A stretch of DNA of 45,009 nucleotides from Oscillospiraceae bacterium (GTDB lineage Bacteria > Bacillota > Clostridia > Oscillospirales > Oscillospiraceae), in the NCBI GenBank assembly GCA_022800665.1, contig JAAWQS010000015.1:1-45009 (forward strand), read 5' to 3'. The notes below the pieces were generated by a model. That model saw only the letters and a list, made by a program, of their open reading frames with translations, was not told where the DNA came from and did no database searches. Each line of letters begins with the position of its first letter. Position 1 is the first letter of the stretch. A program made the translations under genes and the position numbers. Below are positions 15,867-24,707 of the stretch, in pieces.

Positions 15867-18407
15867 ATGGAGAACAGAATCACGCGCTTTTTAATGACCA
15901 GTCTGGCGCTGCTTTCCGTTTTTTGTATATTCGTCTTCAGCGTCCAGGCTGTCTGGAACAGCAGCATGGGCGCCAATGCAATCACAGATATCGGCATCAT
16001 CTATATGTCCGGAATCAGCAAGCAGGTCTCCGCTCACTTCGGCACCACCATGGAGCTGCGGCTGAGCCAGGTGGCCGGCCTGGTGGACGCCGTGCCGCCC
16101 CAGCGCAGTCCGGACTCCGCCGTGACCCGGATCTCCCTGTCCCATATCGCCCGTGCCAGAGGCTTTGAGTATCTGGCCTTTTACACGGACGAGGGGGAGT
16201 TCGACATGATCTACGGCCCCCAGCTGGACCTCCGCCTGGCGGACTCCTTCCGGACCTCCCTCTACCGGGGCGAGGAGCAGGTGGGCGCAGGCTGGGATGA
16301 AAACGGCATGGAAGTGGTCCTGCTGGCCGTCCCCGCCTCGTATACGCTCCACGATGGACAGAAGAGCCTGGCGCTGGTGGCCTGCCGCCCCACCCAGCGG
16401 CTCCGGGAAACCCTGACCGTCAATATGGACAGCGCGATGGCCGACTACTCCATTATCCGCCAGGACGGCAGCATGATTATCCGGGGCGGCGGCATGGAGG
16501 ATACGGTCAACTACTTCGACCGGGCCAAGTCCCTGTACCGCCCCCTGGACGGTCAGACCCCGGAGGACTTTGTTTCCCAGATGCGCAGCGAAATGAACGT
16601 CCAGGAGGATTTTACCGGACAGGTGGAGCTGGATTCAGGCCGCTGGCACATCTACTGTTCCCCCCTGCCCAACTCCGGCTGGTATCTGCTGTTGTATATG
16701 CCCTATAATACCATGGACCGGACCATCTCCAGCATGGGCCTGCACTGGACGATGGTGTCCCTGGGGGGCTGCATCCTGATCCTGGGCCTGCTGCTGCTGG
16801 TATTCTTCCAATACTTCCGTATGACCCGCCAGCAGGTACGGGACCTGGATGAGGCCCGGCGTACCGCCGAGCGGGCCAGCCAGGTGAAAAGCGAGTTCCT
16901 CTCCAACATGAGCCACGATATCCGCACCCCCATGAACGGCATCATGGGCATGACCGCTGTGGCCATCGCCAACCTGAACAATACATCCCAGGTCCGCTCC
17001 TGCCTGAAAAAGATCAATGTCTCCAGCCGCCACCTGCTGGGCCTGCTCAACGACATGCTGGATATGTCCAAAATCGAGCGGGGCGACCTTGGCATCCGGA
17101 CCGAGTCCGTCTCTCTGGAGAAGACCATCTCCGGTCTGCTGCCCCTGGTCCGGCCCCAGACCCAGGAGAAGGGACAGACATTCAATGTCTATACCCGCAA
17201 TATCCCCTATGAGAACGTGCTGAGCGACACTGTGCGCCTGACCCAGATTCTGCTGAACCTGCTGGGCAACGCCATCAAATTTACCCCGGCGGGCGGAGAA
17301 ATCCAGCTGTTGCTTTATCAGGAGCCATCCCCCAAGGGCGGCGCATACATCCGTACCCATATGGTGGTGAAGGACAACGGCGCAGGGATGTCGCCGGAGC
17401 TGCAGGAGAAAATTTTTGAGCCCTTCGTCCGGGAGGACTCCACCCGCGTGCGGAAGGCCGCCGGTTCCGGCCTGGGCCTCACCATTACCAAGCACATCGT
17501 CAGCGCCATGGGCGGCACAATCGAGGTGGCGAGCGCGCCCGGACAGGGCAGCGCCTTCCGCGTAATTCTGGACCTGGAGAAAACCCATGTCCAGGAGCCG
17601 GAGCTGCGCCTGCCGGAACGGAACGTGCTGGTGATCGACCCGGACAGCCAGATCCGGGGCGCCGCGCTGGAAATGCTCGCCTCCATCGGCCTGCAGGCGG
17701 AGGGAGCGGCTGACGCCGCCGAAGGTCTGGCCCTGGGCCTGGCCCGCCGGGAACGGGGCCAGCCGTACCAGATTGTCCTGCTGGACTGGGAGCCGCCAGA
17801 GGAGGCGTCCGTCCGGACCCTGCGGCAGCTGGGCGTTCCCATTCTGGCCCTCTACTGCGGGGACTGGAGCGAGGCGGAGGATGCCGCCCGGGCCGCCGGG
17901 ATCGCAGGCTGCGCGGCAAAGCCCCTGTTCCGCTCCGCGCTGTACTACAGCCTGCGCCAGTACGCTGCGGACGGCGCCCCATTACAGGAGCCGGAGCGGG
18001 AACAGGAGGAGCAGATGGATTTCACCGGCAGGCGCGTGCTGCTGGCGGAGGACAACGAGCTGAACTATGAGATTGCCAGCGAACTGCTCCAGGAGATGGG
18101 CATGGAGGTGGATTGGGCGGAAAACGGCCACGTATGCGTGGATAAATTCCAGCAGTCCGCCGTCAACTGGTACGACATCGTGCTCATGGATTTACGGATG
18201 CCCCTGATGTCCGGATTTGAAGCGGCCCAGGCCATCCGGCATCTGCCCCGGACAGATGCGGAGGAAATTCCCATTATCGCTGTCAGCGCGGACGCATTTT
18301 ACGACGACGTCCAGCGCTGTCTCGCCTGCGGGATGAACGATCACACGCCCAAGCCGATTGATATGGGAGAAATCTCCCGGCTGATGGAGAAATACATGCG
18401 CCGCTGA
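15867..18407 (+). CDS. Hybrid sensor histidine kinase with two receiver domains
   Basis: An 846-residue membrane kinase. Order: TM1 (about 6-28), an extracellular sensor of some 265 residues (PDC/Cache-like by layout), TM2 (about 296-317), HisKA with phospho-acceptor His350 in NMSHDIRTPMNG, and a HATPase domain with DNGAGM and GSGLGLTI. A degenerate receiver follows (Asp640 kept, switch Thr/Ser replaced by Tyr), then a canonical receiver with Asp775 in LMDLRMP and the Lys of TPKP. It ends without an HPt or DNA-binding output, so phosphate must pass elsewhere. The ATG follows AAGGAG by nine bases. A solute-binding lipoprotein is 55 bases downstream. Confidence 0.92.
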   Translation: MENRITRFLMTSLALLSVFCIFVFSVQAVWNSSMGANAITDIGIIYMSGISKQVSAHFGTTMELRLSQVAGLVDAVPPQRSPDSAVTRISLSHIARARGFEYLAFYTDEGEFDMIYGPQLDLRLADSFRTSLYRGEEQVGAGWDENGMEVVLLAVPASYTLHDGQKSLALVACRPTQRLRETLTVNMDSAMADYSIIRQDGSMIIRGGGMEDTVNYFDRAKSLYRPLDGQTPEDFVSQMRSEMNVQEDFTGQVELDSGRWHIYCSPLPNSGWYLLLYMPYNTMDRTISSMGLHWTMVSLGGCILILGLLLLVFFQYFRMTRQQVRDLDEARRTAERASQVKSEFLSNMSHDIRTPMNGIMGMTAVAIANLNNTSQVRSCLKKINVSSRHLLGLLNDMLDMSKIERGDLGIRTESVSLEKTISGLLPLVRPQTQEKGQTFNVYTRNIPYENVLSDTVRLTQILLNLLGNAIKFTPAGGEIQLLLYQEPSPKGGAYIRTHMVVKDNGAGMSPELQEKIFEPFVREDSTRVRKAAGSGLGLTITKHIVSAMGGTIEVASAPGQGSAFRVILDLEKTHVQEPELRLPERNVLVIDPDSQIRGAALEMLASIGLQAEGAADAAEGLALGLARRERGQPYQIVLLDWEPPEEASVRTLRQLGVPILALYCGDWSEAEDAARAAGIAGCAAKPLFRSALYYSLRQYAADGAPLQEPEREQEEQMDFTGRRVLLAEDNELNYEIASELLQEMGMEVDWAENGHVCVDKFQQSAVNWYDIVLMDLRMPLMSGFEAAQAIRHLPRTDAEEIPIIAVSADAFYDDVQRCLACGMNDHTPKPIDMGEISRLMEKYMRR

Positions 18408-18462
18408 GCGCGGGAAACGGGCAGGGTACAGGAGCGGTTTGGAGACAGAGGGAGGTATACCT

Positions 18463-19764
18463 ATGAGAAAACGCTGCGTCTGGCTGCTTGTCCTGCTGGC
18501 AGCCGCGTGCCTGAGCGCCTGCGGCAGCAGTCCGGCAGGCGCCGGGCCCCAGGATGCCGTGGAGCAGACGCCTGTGGAAATCACACTCTGGTGCTATCCG
18601 GTGGGCGACTGGGGGACGCCTACGTCGGTATCCAACCTGGTGGCGGGCTTCCGAAAGGCCCATCCGGATATCCTGGTGTCCATGGAGTACCTGGACTATG
18701 ACACCGGGGACGAAAAAATCAGCCAGGCAATTGCCAGCGGCGCGGCGCCGGATTTGGTCTTTGAGAGTCCGGAGCGTCTGGTGGCCGGCTGGGGCGGACA
18801 GGGACTGATGGCGGATCTGTCCGATCTGTGGGCGGAGGAGCCCAGCGATGAAATTTATCCCTCCATCCGGGAAGCTTGCCGGCACAGCAGCGGCGCGTAC
18901 TATATCTATCCCGTCTGCACCAGCGCGCACTGCATGGCAATCAACTACGACCTGTTTGAGGCGGCGGGCGCACTGCAGTACCTGGACCTGGAGAGCCGGA
19001 CCTGGACCACAGAGGGGTTTGTCAGCGCGGTGCAGGCCCTGCGGGACTACGGACAGGAGCAGGCAGGCGTGGTCTACTGCGGCGGACAGGGCGGCGACCA
19101 GGGTACCCGTGCGCTGGTGAACAATCTCTTCGGCGGGTCCTTTACCAACGCGGACCACACCCGGTACACAGTGGCCAGTGCGGAAAATATCCAGGCGTTG
19201 GAGCTGCTGCGCAGTCTGGACGGCATTGACTTCGACCCCGAACTTGCGGGCGCGGGGGAGATTGACCGGTTCTGCCATGGGGAGCTGGCGATGGCCTTCT
19301 GCTGGAACTGCTCCCTGGAGGTCATGCACACAGTCAAAAATCCGGACCTGAATTTCCGTATTCTGCCTATGGCCTTTCCCACCAGCAGCGGAACGCCCCG
19401 GCTGCAGGGAGGAATCTGGGGCCTGGGGGTGTTCGACAATGGGGATGAGGCCCGGATTGCGGCGGCAAAGGCGTTTATCCGCTATGTCACCCGCGGCGAG
19501 GCATACACCCGCGCGGTACAGATGACCAGTTTCTGGCCTGTGCGGGATTGGGAGAATATCTACGCCAACGATGCCCTGATGACGGAATACAGTATCTTTA
19601 TCCCCTATGAGGGCGATTATTACCAGGTTACGCCCAACTGGACGGCAGCGCGGACCGCGTGGTGGAACATGCTGCAAAAGGTAGGGCGGGGCGAGGATAT
19701 CGCGGAGGCGGTGGCCGCCTTTGACGCGGAGGTGAATGCGCCGCTGAGCGGCGGAGCAGCCTGA
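18463..19764 (+). CDS. Extracellular solute-binding lipoprotein (family 1, sugar-type)
   Basis: A 433-residue protein of the carbohydrate ABC substrate-binding class. The signal peptide ends LSAC with lipid-modified Cys20. The start of the mature domain (VEITLWCYPVGDWG), FRKAHPDILVSMEYLDY and GAAPDLVFESPERL are typical of family 1. The ATG follows GGGAGG by seven bases. No permease or ATPase gene is present, and it shares an operon with the hybrid kinase. It may present a ligand to the kinase sensor instead of serving import; that role is inferred from position only. Confidence 0.88.
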   Translation: MRKRCVWLLVLLAAACLSACGSSPAGAGPQDAVEQTPVEITLWCYPVGDWGTPTSVSNLVAGFRKAHPDILVSMEYLDYDTGDEKISQAIASGAAPDLVFESPERLVAGWGGQGLMADLSDLWAEEPSDEIYPSIREACRHSSGAYYIYPVCTSAHCMAINYDLFEAAGALQYLDLESRTWTTEGFVSAVQALRDYGQEQAGVVYCGGQGGDQGTRALVNNLFGGSFTNADHTRYTVASAENIQALELLRSLDGIDFDPELAGAGEIDRFCHGELAMAFCWNCSLEVMHTVKNPDLNFRILPMAFPTSSGTPRLQGGIWGLGVFDNGDEARIAAAKAFIRYVTRGEAYTRAVQMTSFWPVRDWENIYANDALMTEYSIFIPYEGDYYQVTPNWTAARTAWWNMLQKVGRGEDIAEAVAAFDAEVNAPLSGGAA

Positions 19765-19778
19765 TACCTTTTCTTTCA

Positions 19779-19823
19779 AAAAACAGGAGAACGGCGCAGC
19801 ACAGGCTGCGCCGTTCTCTTTTT
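19779..19823. terminator. Bidirectional terminator between convergent genes
   Basis: A perfect 12-base stem (19789-19800 with 19805-19816) and ACAG loop, followed by TCTTTTT on the plus strand. On the minus strand it is followed by CCTG and six T. It serves both the solute-binding gene and the leftward block. Confidence 0.93.
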
Positions 19824-19855
19824 AACTGGATTCTTTGATAAAAGCAATGGGACGG

Positions 19856-20710
19856 TCAATCCGCCATCTCCAAATACTCCTCCAGGCAGACGCCCTGGGC
19901 CTGGATTTCCGCCGCCGCTTCCTTGCCCACATAGCGGTAATGCCACGGCTCATAAATAATCCCCGTTATCTCGCTTTTATCATTGGGATACCGGAGAATG
20001 AATCCATACTCCCAGCTGTGCTTCATCAGCCATTTCTGAACGGCGGTCTGCTCCTGGGAGTTGTCCAGATTCTGATTTGACACATCCACAATATCCACCG
20101 CCAATCCCAGCTGATGCTCGCTGGTCCCCGGCGCCGCCACCGCTTTACCGGCCTCCTCCTGGGCCTCCTTCGCAGAGTACCCCTGGGTCCTGAGCCGGTC
20201 GATCTTGTTCTGATACAGGGACTTCTGCTTCTCATAGGACCGGTAGGAGGAACAGATCAGCGGCGACAGCCCCGCCTCCCGGCAGGCGTCCAGCATGTCC
20301 TGCAAATCCGGATAGCACCGCTCGTCCACCGCGTGTCCGTTCGACAGCTCCTTCAGCTCCACCGTATATCCCTCCGGCAGCGCATTCCAGGGATTGACCA
20401 GCGTCAGCCGCCAGTCGCTTTCCTCCCCAGGCGATGCCGGAATATCCGGCTCCTGGCCCGCGATGGACACCACCGGCGCGGTCAGGGGCAGCGGCGGCGC
20501 GTCCGGTCCCGATGTATCCGGTTCTGCGGCGAAAGCGTTGGCCAGCAGGATGCACACCGTCATCAGTACGCAGAACGTGGCCAGAAAGCGGGACAGGCCC
20601 CGCCGTCTTCTCCGCCGCCTGCGGGGACGCGCCGGCGGTATGGACTCCAGATTGCCTGCCGGACGGCGGTATGGCTCGATGGGAACGGAAACCTCTCTTT
20701 GGTACATCAT
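19856..20710 (-). CDS. VanY-like D-alanyl-D-alanine carboxypeptidase (M15B)
   Basis: A 284-residue membrane-anchored peptidase that trims the terminal D-Ala of peptidoglycan. A cytoplasmic N-terminus ends in eight consecutive Arg, then a membrane anchor (about residues 38-60), a low-complexity linker and the M15 domain. Zinc and catalytic motifs are SEHQLGLAVDI and EPWHYRYVG. The preferred start is ATG 20710, eight bases after AAGG; a GTG lies three codons earlier. No vanHAX genes are nearby, so this is probably housekeeping wall trimming and not glycopeptide resistance. Confidence 0.88.
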   Translation of the reverse strand: MMYQREVSVPIEPYRRPAGNLESIPPARPRRRRRRRRGLSRFLATFCVLMTVCILLANAFAAEPDTSGPDAPPLPLTAPVVSIAGQEPDIPASPGEESDWRLTLVNPWNALPEGYTVELKELSNGHAVDERCYPDLQDMLDACREAGLSPLICSSYRSYEKQKSLYQNKIDRLRTQGYSAKEAQEEAGKAVAAPGTSEHQLGLAVDIVDVSNQNLDNSQEQTAVQKWLMKHSWEYGFILRYPNDKSEITGIIYEPWHYRYVGKEAAAEIQAQGVCLEEYLEMAD

Positions 20711-20805
20711 GGTCAACACCTTCCTGTCTCTTGATTATGACCACAGGATAGCATGGGTTTTGATAGAATTGGTATCGCTCCGGCATCAAACCGGCATCGG
20801 AACTG

Positions 20806-21537
20806 TTAGGAATTGAAGTACACATCCCCATCCCAAACAAACTCCAGCCGCACTGTGCCTCTGTCAAAGTTCAGATTGAAAACGTTGCTGTAATTGTCAT
20901 TTTTTTGCTCCGATTCGTGGAAAAGCATCTCCATGTCATAATACTCCGACAGGAATACCCGCCACTGCTCCGCCGTCTTGAAGGTCTGCTCCGGGTCCTG
21001 GGTCCAGCTGCTGTCGGCTTGGTTCACGATCTGCCCCGCGTCCGTCACAAACAGGAAGGTCCGGACCATCTTGCCCGTCTCGTCGTCAATAAAGATCCAG
21101 TTGCCCGGCATCGACTCGACACAACAAATCCACACCACAGCGGAGAGATTGCTCTCGTCCATGGACATGATGAGACGGGGTTCCGTATAAACGGGGACAT
21201 AGCCGCCGTCATCCGGCATAACAGCCGGCACGAGGGTAACGAGACCGCTTTCCTCCATCAGCCGGAGAGCCTCCTCTGCCGCGCTGCCCGCCTCCTCCGA
21301 TGTCAGATTGGTGTTTCCACTCCACTCCAGCTCGCTGGTAGACCCTGCCAGCAGCCGCAGCGTCTCCTGTACGGCTCCGCTGTTCAGGGTCAGGTTCACC
21401 GGGTCAACGGCCCAGGTTTCCGACTTGCCCGCCACCCGCGCGTCCTGTATGGCGGATGTCATATAAGGTCCTGCGGCCCCTGCCGCTGTCAGCAGCGCCG
21501 CCAGCAGCGGCAGAACCAACCGTTTTACCTTTTTCAT
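20806..21537 (-). CDS. Exported protein of unknown function, duplicate copy 2
   Basis: A 243-residue protein with an N-terminal signal or anchor (MKKVKRLVLPLLAALLTAAG) and no lipobox. I recognise no family. It is about four-fifths identical by eye to the copy beside it, with shared blocks such as WAVDPVNLTLNSGAVQE, PGNWIFIDDETGKM and the last five residues VYFNS. The two copies differ most after MEML, near residue 205. ATG 21537 follows GGGGAGGGAG. It is last in the operon of the two-component system, so it may act with that sensor outside the membrane. Confidence 0.75.
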   Translation of the reverse strand: MKKVKRLVLPLLAALLTAAGAAGPYMTSAIQDARVAGKSETWAVDPVNLTLNSGAVQETLRLLAGSTSELEWSGNTNLTSEEAGSAAEEALRLMEESGLVTLVPAVMPDDGGYVPVYTEPRLIMSMDESNLSAVVWICCVESMPGNWIFIDDETGKMVRTFLFVTDAGQIVNQADSSWTQDPEQTFKTAEQWRVFLSEYYDMEMLFHESEQKNDNYSNVFNLNFDRGTVRLEFVWDGDVYFNS

Positions 21538-21575
21538 GGCTCCCTCCCCGCCGGTCTGGGCCGGCATCGGAACTG

Positions 21576-22328
21576 TCAAGAATTGAAGTACACATCCCCG
21601 TTCCCCAGCAGCGTCAGCCGCGCCGTGCCCGCGTCGAAGGACAGAGTGAAGAGGCTGCTGTACCAATCCTCCCAATCCTCCCATTCTTCCCGCACTGATT
21701 CGCCCAAAAGCATCTCCATGCCGTAATACTCCGACAGGAAGACCCGCCACTGCTCCGCCGTTTTGAAGGTCTGCTCCGGGTCCTGGGTCCAGCCGATGAC
21801 GGCTTTGTTCAACGTCTGTCCCGGGTCCGCCGCAAACAGGAAGGTCTGGACCATCTTGCCCGTCTCATCGTCAATAAAGATCCAGTTGCCCGGCATCGAC
21901 TCGATCCAGCAAGTCCACACCACAGCGGAGAGGTTGCTCTCGTCCCTGGACATGACGAGACGGGGTTCCGTATAAACGGGGACATAGCCGCCGGCATCCG
22001 GCGCCAGTATAGAATCCGGCACGAGGGTAACGAGGCCTCTTTCCTCCAACAGCCGGAGAGTCTCCTTTGCCGCGCTGCCCGCCTCCTCCGGCGTCAGATT
22101 GGTGTTTCCGCTCCACTCCAGTTCGCTGGTAGACCCTGCCAGCAGCCGCAGCGTCTCCTGCACGGCTCCGCTGTTCAGGGTCAGGTTCACCGGGTCAACG
22201 GCCCAGATTTCCGACGCCCCCTCCACCCGCGCGTCCTGCATGGCGGAGGTCATATAGGGTCCTGCGGCCCCCGCCGCCGTCAGCAGCACAGCCAGCAGCG
22301 GCAACCCCCACCGCTTCCCTTTTTTCAT
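21576..22328 (-). CDS. Exported protein of unknown function, duplicate copy 1
   Basis: A 250-residue homologue of the neighbouring protein with the same exported N-terminus (MKKGKRWGLPLLAVLLTAAG). Its C-terminal region has an acidic, Trp-rich insert (EEWEDWEDWYSS) that the other copy lacks. Its ATG overlaps the kinase stop (ATGA), so translation is coupled to the sensor kinase. The function is unknown. Coupling and export suggest an accessory or target of the signalling system, by inference only. Confidence 0.78.
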   Translation of the reverse strand: MKKGKRWGLPLLAVLLTAAGAAGPYMTSAMQDARVEGASEIWAVDPVNLTLNSGAVQETLRLLAGSTSELEWSGNTNLTPEEAGSAAKETLRLLEERGLVTLVPDSILAPDAGGYVPVYTEPRLVMSRDESNLSAVVWTCWIESMPGNWIFIDDETGKMVQTFLFAADPGQTLNKAVIGWTQDPEQTFKTAEQWRVFLSEYYGMEMLLGESVREEWEDWEDWYSSLFTLSFDAGTARLTLLGNGDVYFNS

Positions 22329-23728
22329 GGCCTCCCTCCCCGCAGCTCCACCGTCACGCAGGCTCCTCCGGCGGGCTGGTTGGCAAAGGCAATGGACCCG
22401 TTGTGCAGCAGGGCGATCTCCTGACACAACGCCAGTCCCAGTCCGAACCCGCCCTGCTTCCGGCTCCGGGCCTTGTCCACCCGGTAGAATGCCTCTGTCA
22501 GATGGTCCAGGGCGCCGGCGGGGATGCCCCGGCCATTGTCCGCCACCTGGATGCGGCAGCCGTCGTCCAGCATGTCGCACTGGTACCGGATGTGTCCGCC
22601 CTGTACCAGCGCTTTCTGTGCGTTGTCCGTCAGATTCAGCAGCAGCGACCAGACCAGGTCCGGCTCCAGATAGCACGTCCCCTTCCGGCAGTCGCTGGAC
22701 AATGTGACGCCGGTCTTGGCGAACAGGGGCCGCAGCCGCTCCACCAGCTCCCCGATCAGGTCCGCCGGGGACACCTCCACCAGCGGCAGGTCCCCCCGCT
22801 TCAGCACCAGCAACTCCAGCAGCTTCCGGGACAGATTCTCCAGCCGCTTGCCCTCGGAATAGATGTAGCCGGTGGCCTCGCTCTGTTCATCGGGGGTCAG
22901 GGTGCCGCTGCGCAGGAGCTCGGCGTAACCGATGAGGCTGGTCATAGGGGTCTTCATCTCATGGGCGAAGCTCCCCACAAACCGCTCCTGCCGCTCTACC
23001 GCCTGGTGCAGCTGGGAGATCGTCTCCTCCATCTGCGCTGCCATGGCGTTGAAATCCGCCGACACCGCCCCGATTTCGTCCTCCGACAGCACTGGCGCAC
23101 GGCTGGAAAAACTGCCGGAGGCGATGGCGCGGGACGCCTGGCTCAGCCCCGCCAGAGGCCGGGTCAGGGCCTTGGACACGGTGTAGGACAACGCCGCGCA
23201 CAGCAGAACCATCACGCTGAAAATCCGCAGATAGGTCTGCTGTTGATTCTGGCGGGTGGTGTAGAGCGCGGAGATATCGTGGGCGGTCTGGAGGTACAGC
23301 ACGTCGCCGCTGGTTTCCACCGCGCTGTGCAGCAGCAGATACCGCGCGCCGTCCGCGTCCGCCGCAATATCAAACAGGCAGCTGCCCGGCTTGGGCAGCT
23401 CTTTGCTTTGCAGGAGGCGGGCCGCGCCGGTCTCCACGCTGTACAGCGTGTCCTTCTCCGTGCGCAGGCGCAGCGCCGCCCACCCGGTCCGGTCCTGCTC
23501 GTAGAGCTGGTCCATGGTCTGGGCCAGGGCGTCGCCGTCCAGGTAGGGGTCCAGGCCGTTGACAATCTGAAGGGCCGTCCACACCATGCGGCAGGAGGCG
23601 AAGGCGGCCTCCTTTTCCCGCTCCAGAGTGTCCTGGAAGGACTCCGCTATGAGCAGGCTCCCCCCTGCGCCGAAGAGCACGGACAGCAGCGACAGCATAC
23701 ACAGGGTCATTTTAATACGAAATTTCAT
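22325..23728 (-). CDS. Sensor histidine kinase with HAMP domain
   Basis: A 467-residue membrane kinase: TM1 (8-29), an extracellular domain of about 135 residues, TM2 (167-185), HAMP (about 186-240), HisKA with His256 in FAHEMKTPMTSL, and a HATPase domain with DNGRGIP and GFGLGLAL. It begins two bases after the response-regulator stop, so the pair is co-translated. The extracellular domain matches no sensor I can name. The partner regulator is the OmpR-type protein directly upstream. Confidence 0.93.
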   Translation of the reverse strand: MKFRIKMTLCMLSLLSVLFGAGGSLLIAESFQDTLEREKEAAFASCRMVWTALQIVNGLDPYLDGDALAQTMDQLYEQDRTGWAALRLRTEKDTLYSVETGAARLLQSKELPKPGSCLFDIAADADGARYLLLHSAVETSGDVLYLQTAHDISALYTTRQNQQQTYLRIFSVMVLLCAALSYTVSKALTRPLAGLSQASRAIASGSFSSRAPVLSEDEIGAVSADFNAMAAQMEETISQLHQAVERQERFVGSFAHEMKTPMTSLIGYAELLRSGTLTPDEQSEATGYIYSEGKRLENLSRKLLELLVLKRGDLPLVEVSPADLIGELVERLRPLFAKTGVTLSSDCRKGTCYLEPDLVWSLLLNLTDNAQKALVQGGHIRYQCDMLDDGCRIQVADNGRGIPAGALDHLTEAFYRVDKARSRKQGGFGLGLALCQEIALLHNGSIAFANQPAGGACVTVELRGGRP

Positions 23729-23730
23729 AG

Positions 23731-24384
23731 TTACACTTCCAGCCGGTAGCCGACCTTATTGACGGCTTTTAACGTCTGTTCCCACCCGACCTTCTTCCGC
23801 ATCCGCTGGATATGCAGGTCCACAGCCTTACTGCCGTACGGGTACGTCCCGCCCCAGACCCGCTCGTAAATGGTCTCCCGGAACATGGCCCGGCGGGGGT
23901 TGCGGGCAAAGAGCAGCAGCAGCTCGTACTCGGTTTTTGTGAGGCTGATCTCCCTGCCGTCCCGCCACACCTGCATGGAGCGGGTGTCGATGGTCAGGCC
24001 GCCGGTCTCCAGCACCGTGTTGCACTTCTGATAGCGGCGCAGCACCACGTCGATCCGGGCCAGCAGCTCGATGGTCTCGAAGGGCTTGACGATGTAGTCC
24101 TCCGCCCCCAGCCGCAGGCCCTTGACCCGGTTGGACACGGAGTCCACGGCGGTGATGAAGATAACGGGAATCTCCAGGGGGCGTATGTACTCCATCAGCT
24201 CAAAGCCGTCCACATGGGGCAGCATCACGTCCAGCAGAATCAGGTCGTAGGGATTGTTCTCCAGCAGGTCCGCAGCCTCCGCGCCGTCGTAGGCGCAGGT
24301 GCAGGCATACCCCTCCTTGGTCAGAGTCAGGCGGATGAGGCTGGAAATGGGCTTTTCGTCCTCCACAATCAGCACTTGTATCAC
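23731..24384 (-). CDS. OmpR/PhoB-family response regulator
   Basis: A 217-residue two-domain regulator. The receiver has the acidic pocket EDE (8-10), phospho-acceptor Asp52 in LILLDVMLP, switch Thr in FITA and Lys in VKPF. The winged-helix DNA-binding domain (about 125-217) contains LTKTEYELLLLFARNPRRAM and VDLHIQRMRKK. It starts at GTG 24384, ten bases after AAGGAGG. It is first in an operon with the kinase and two duplicated exported proteins. Although PhoB-like, it is 20 kb from pst and I do not assign it to phosphate control. Confidence 0.93.
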   Translation of the reverse strand: MIQVLIVEDEKPISSLIRLTLTKEGYACTCAYDGAEAADLLENNPYDLILLDVMLPHVDGFELMEYIRPLEIPVIFITAVDSVSNRVKGLRLGAEDYIVKPFETIELLARIDVVLRRYQKCNTVLETGGLTIDTRSMQVWRDGREISLTKTEYELLLLFARNPRRAMFRETIYERVWGGTYPYGSKAVDLHIQRMRKKVGWEQTLKAVNKVGYRLEV

Positions 24385-24463
24385 GGCAGATATCCCTCCT
24401 TAGATATTCTTCCGGTCAATTTACATCGTTCCTGCATCAAAACGGCAACAATTTCCGAAATTC

Positions 24464-24492
24464 ATTATACCCCTGCCGGACGTTTTTTTCAA
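24464..24492 (-). promoter_or_regulatory. Promoter of the two-component operon
   Basis: Minus-strand TTGAAA (24492-24487), 17-base spacer and TATAAT (24469-24464), giving a leader of about 75 bases before the GTG start of the regulator. Confidence 0.82.
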
Positions 24493-24672
24493 CAGGCGGG
24501 ACCGGCTGGACACGGTATTTGAATGAGTTAATATTTGTTGCTGGAGCTTGCCCAGGAGGCCGGTATTGAGGGGATAGAATCGCTTTTGTGAATAATGCAC
24601 AAAAAAAGTATTTTAGATTTTTCTGCATTTAACCCTTGACGTTTTCGAATTTTTGCAGGAAGAAAAAAAGAC

Positions 24673-24701
24673 TTGACAAATGGGGAAAGAAGGTGTAAAG
24701 T
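24673..24701 (+). promoter_or_regulatory. Promoter of the T-box operon
   Basis: TTGACA (24673-24678), 17-base spacer, TAAAGT (24696-24701). Transcription begins near 24708, directly before the T-box leader. Confidence 0.82.
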
Positions 24702-24707
24702 GCAGGG

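Larger units (their letters stand above)
20793..22344. repeat. Tandem gene duplication, two units of about 0.77 kb
   Basis: Two direct copies, about 20793-21553 and 21563-22344. Each carries a full gene for a homologous exported protein. Similarity runs past the stop codon (shared GGCATCGGAACTGT on the plus strand) and past the start into CATGGC.CCCTCCCCGC, which in the right copy is the tail of the kinase gene. The unit therefore copied the kinase 3' end plus the exported-protein gene. The clearest divergence is in the last 50 codons. Confidence 0.88.

Noticed and set aside
19856-20710. VanY-like gene as part of glycopeptide resistance
   Set aside because: No vanH, vanA/B ligase, vanX or van-type regulators are adjacent; the ddl here is in a normal ddl-murF pair.
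22325-24384. The two-component pair as PhoP-PhoR for the pst operon
   Set aside because: OmpR-type pairs all look alike at this level. It is far from pst, is coupled to unknown exported proteins, and I see no PhoP-box repeat before pstS.
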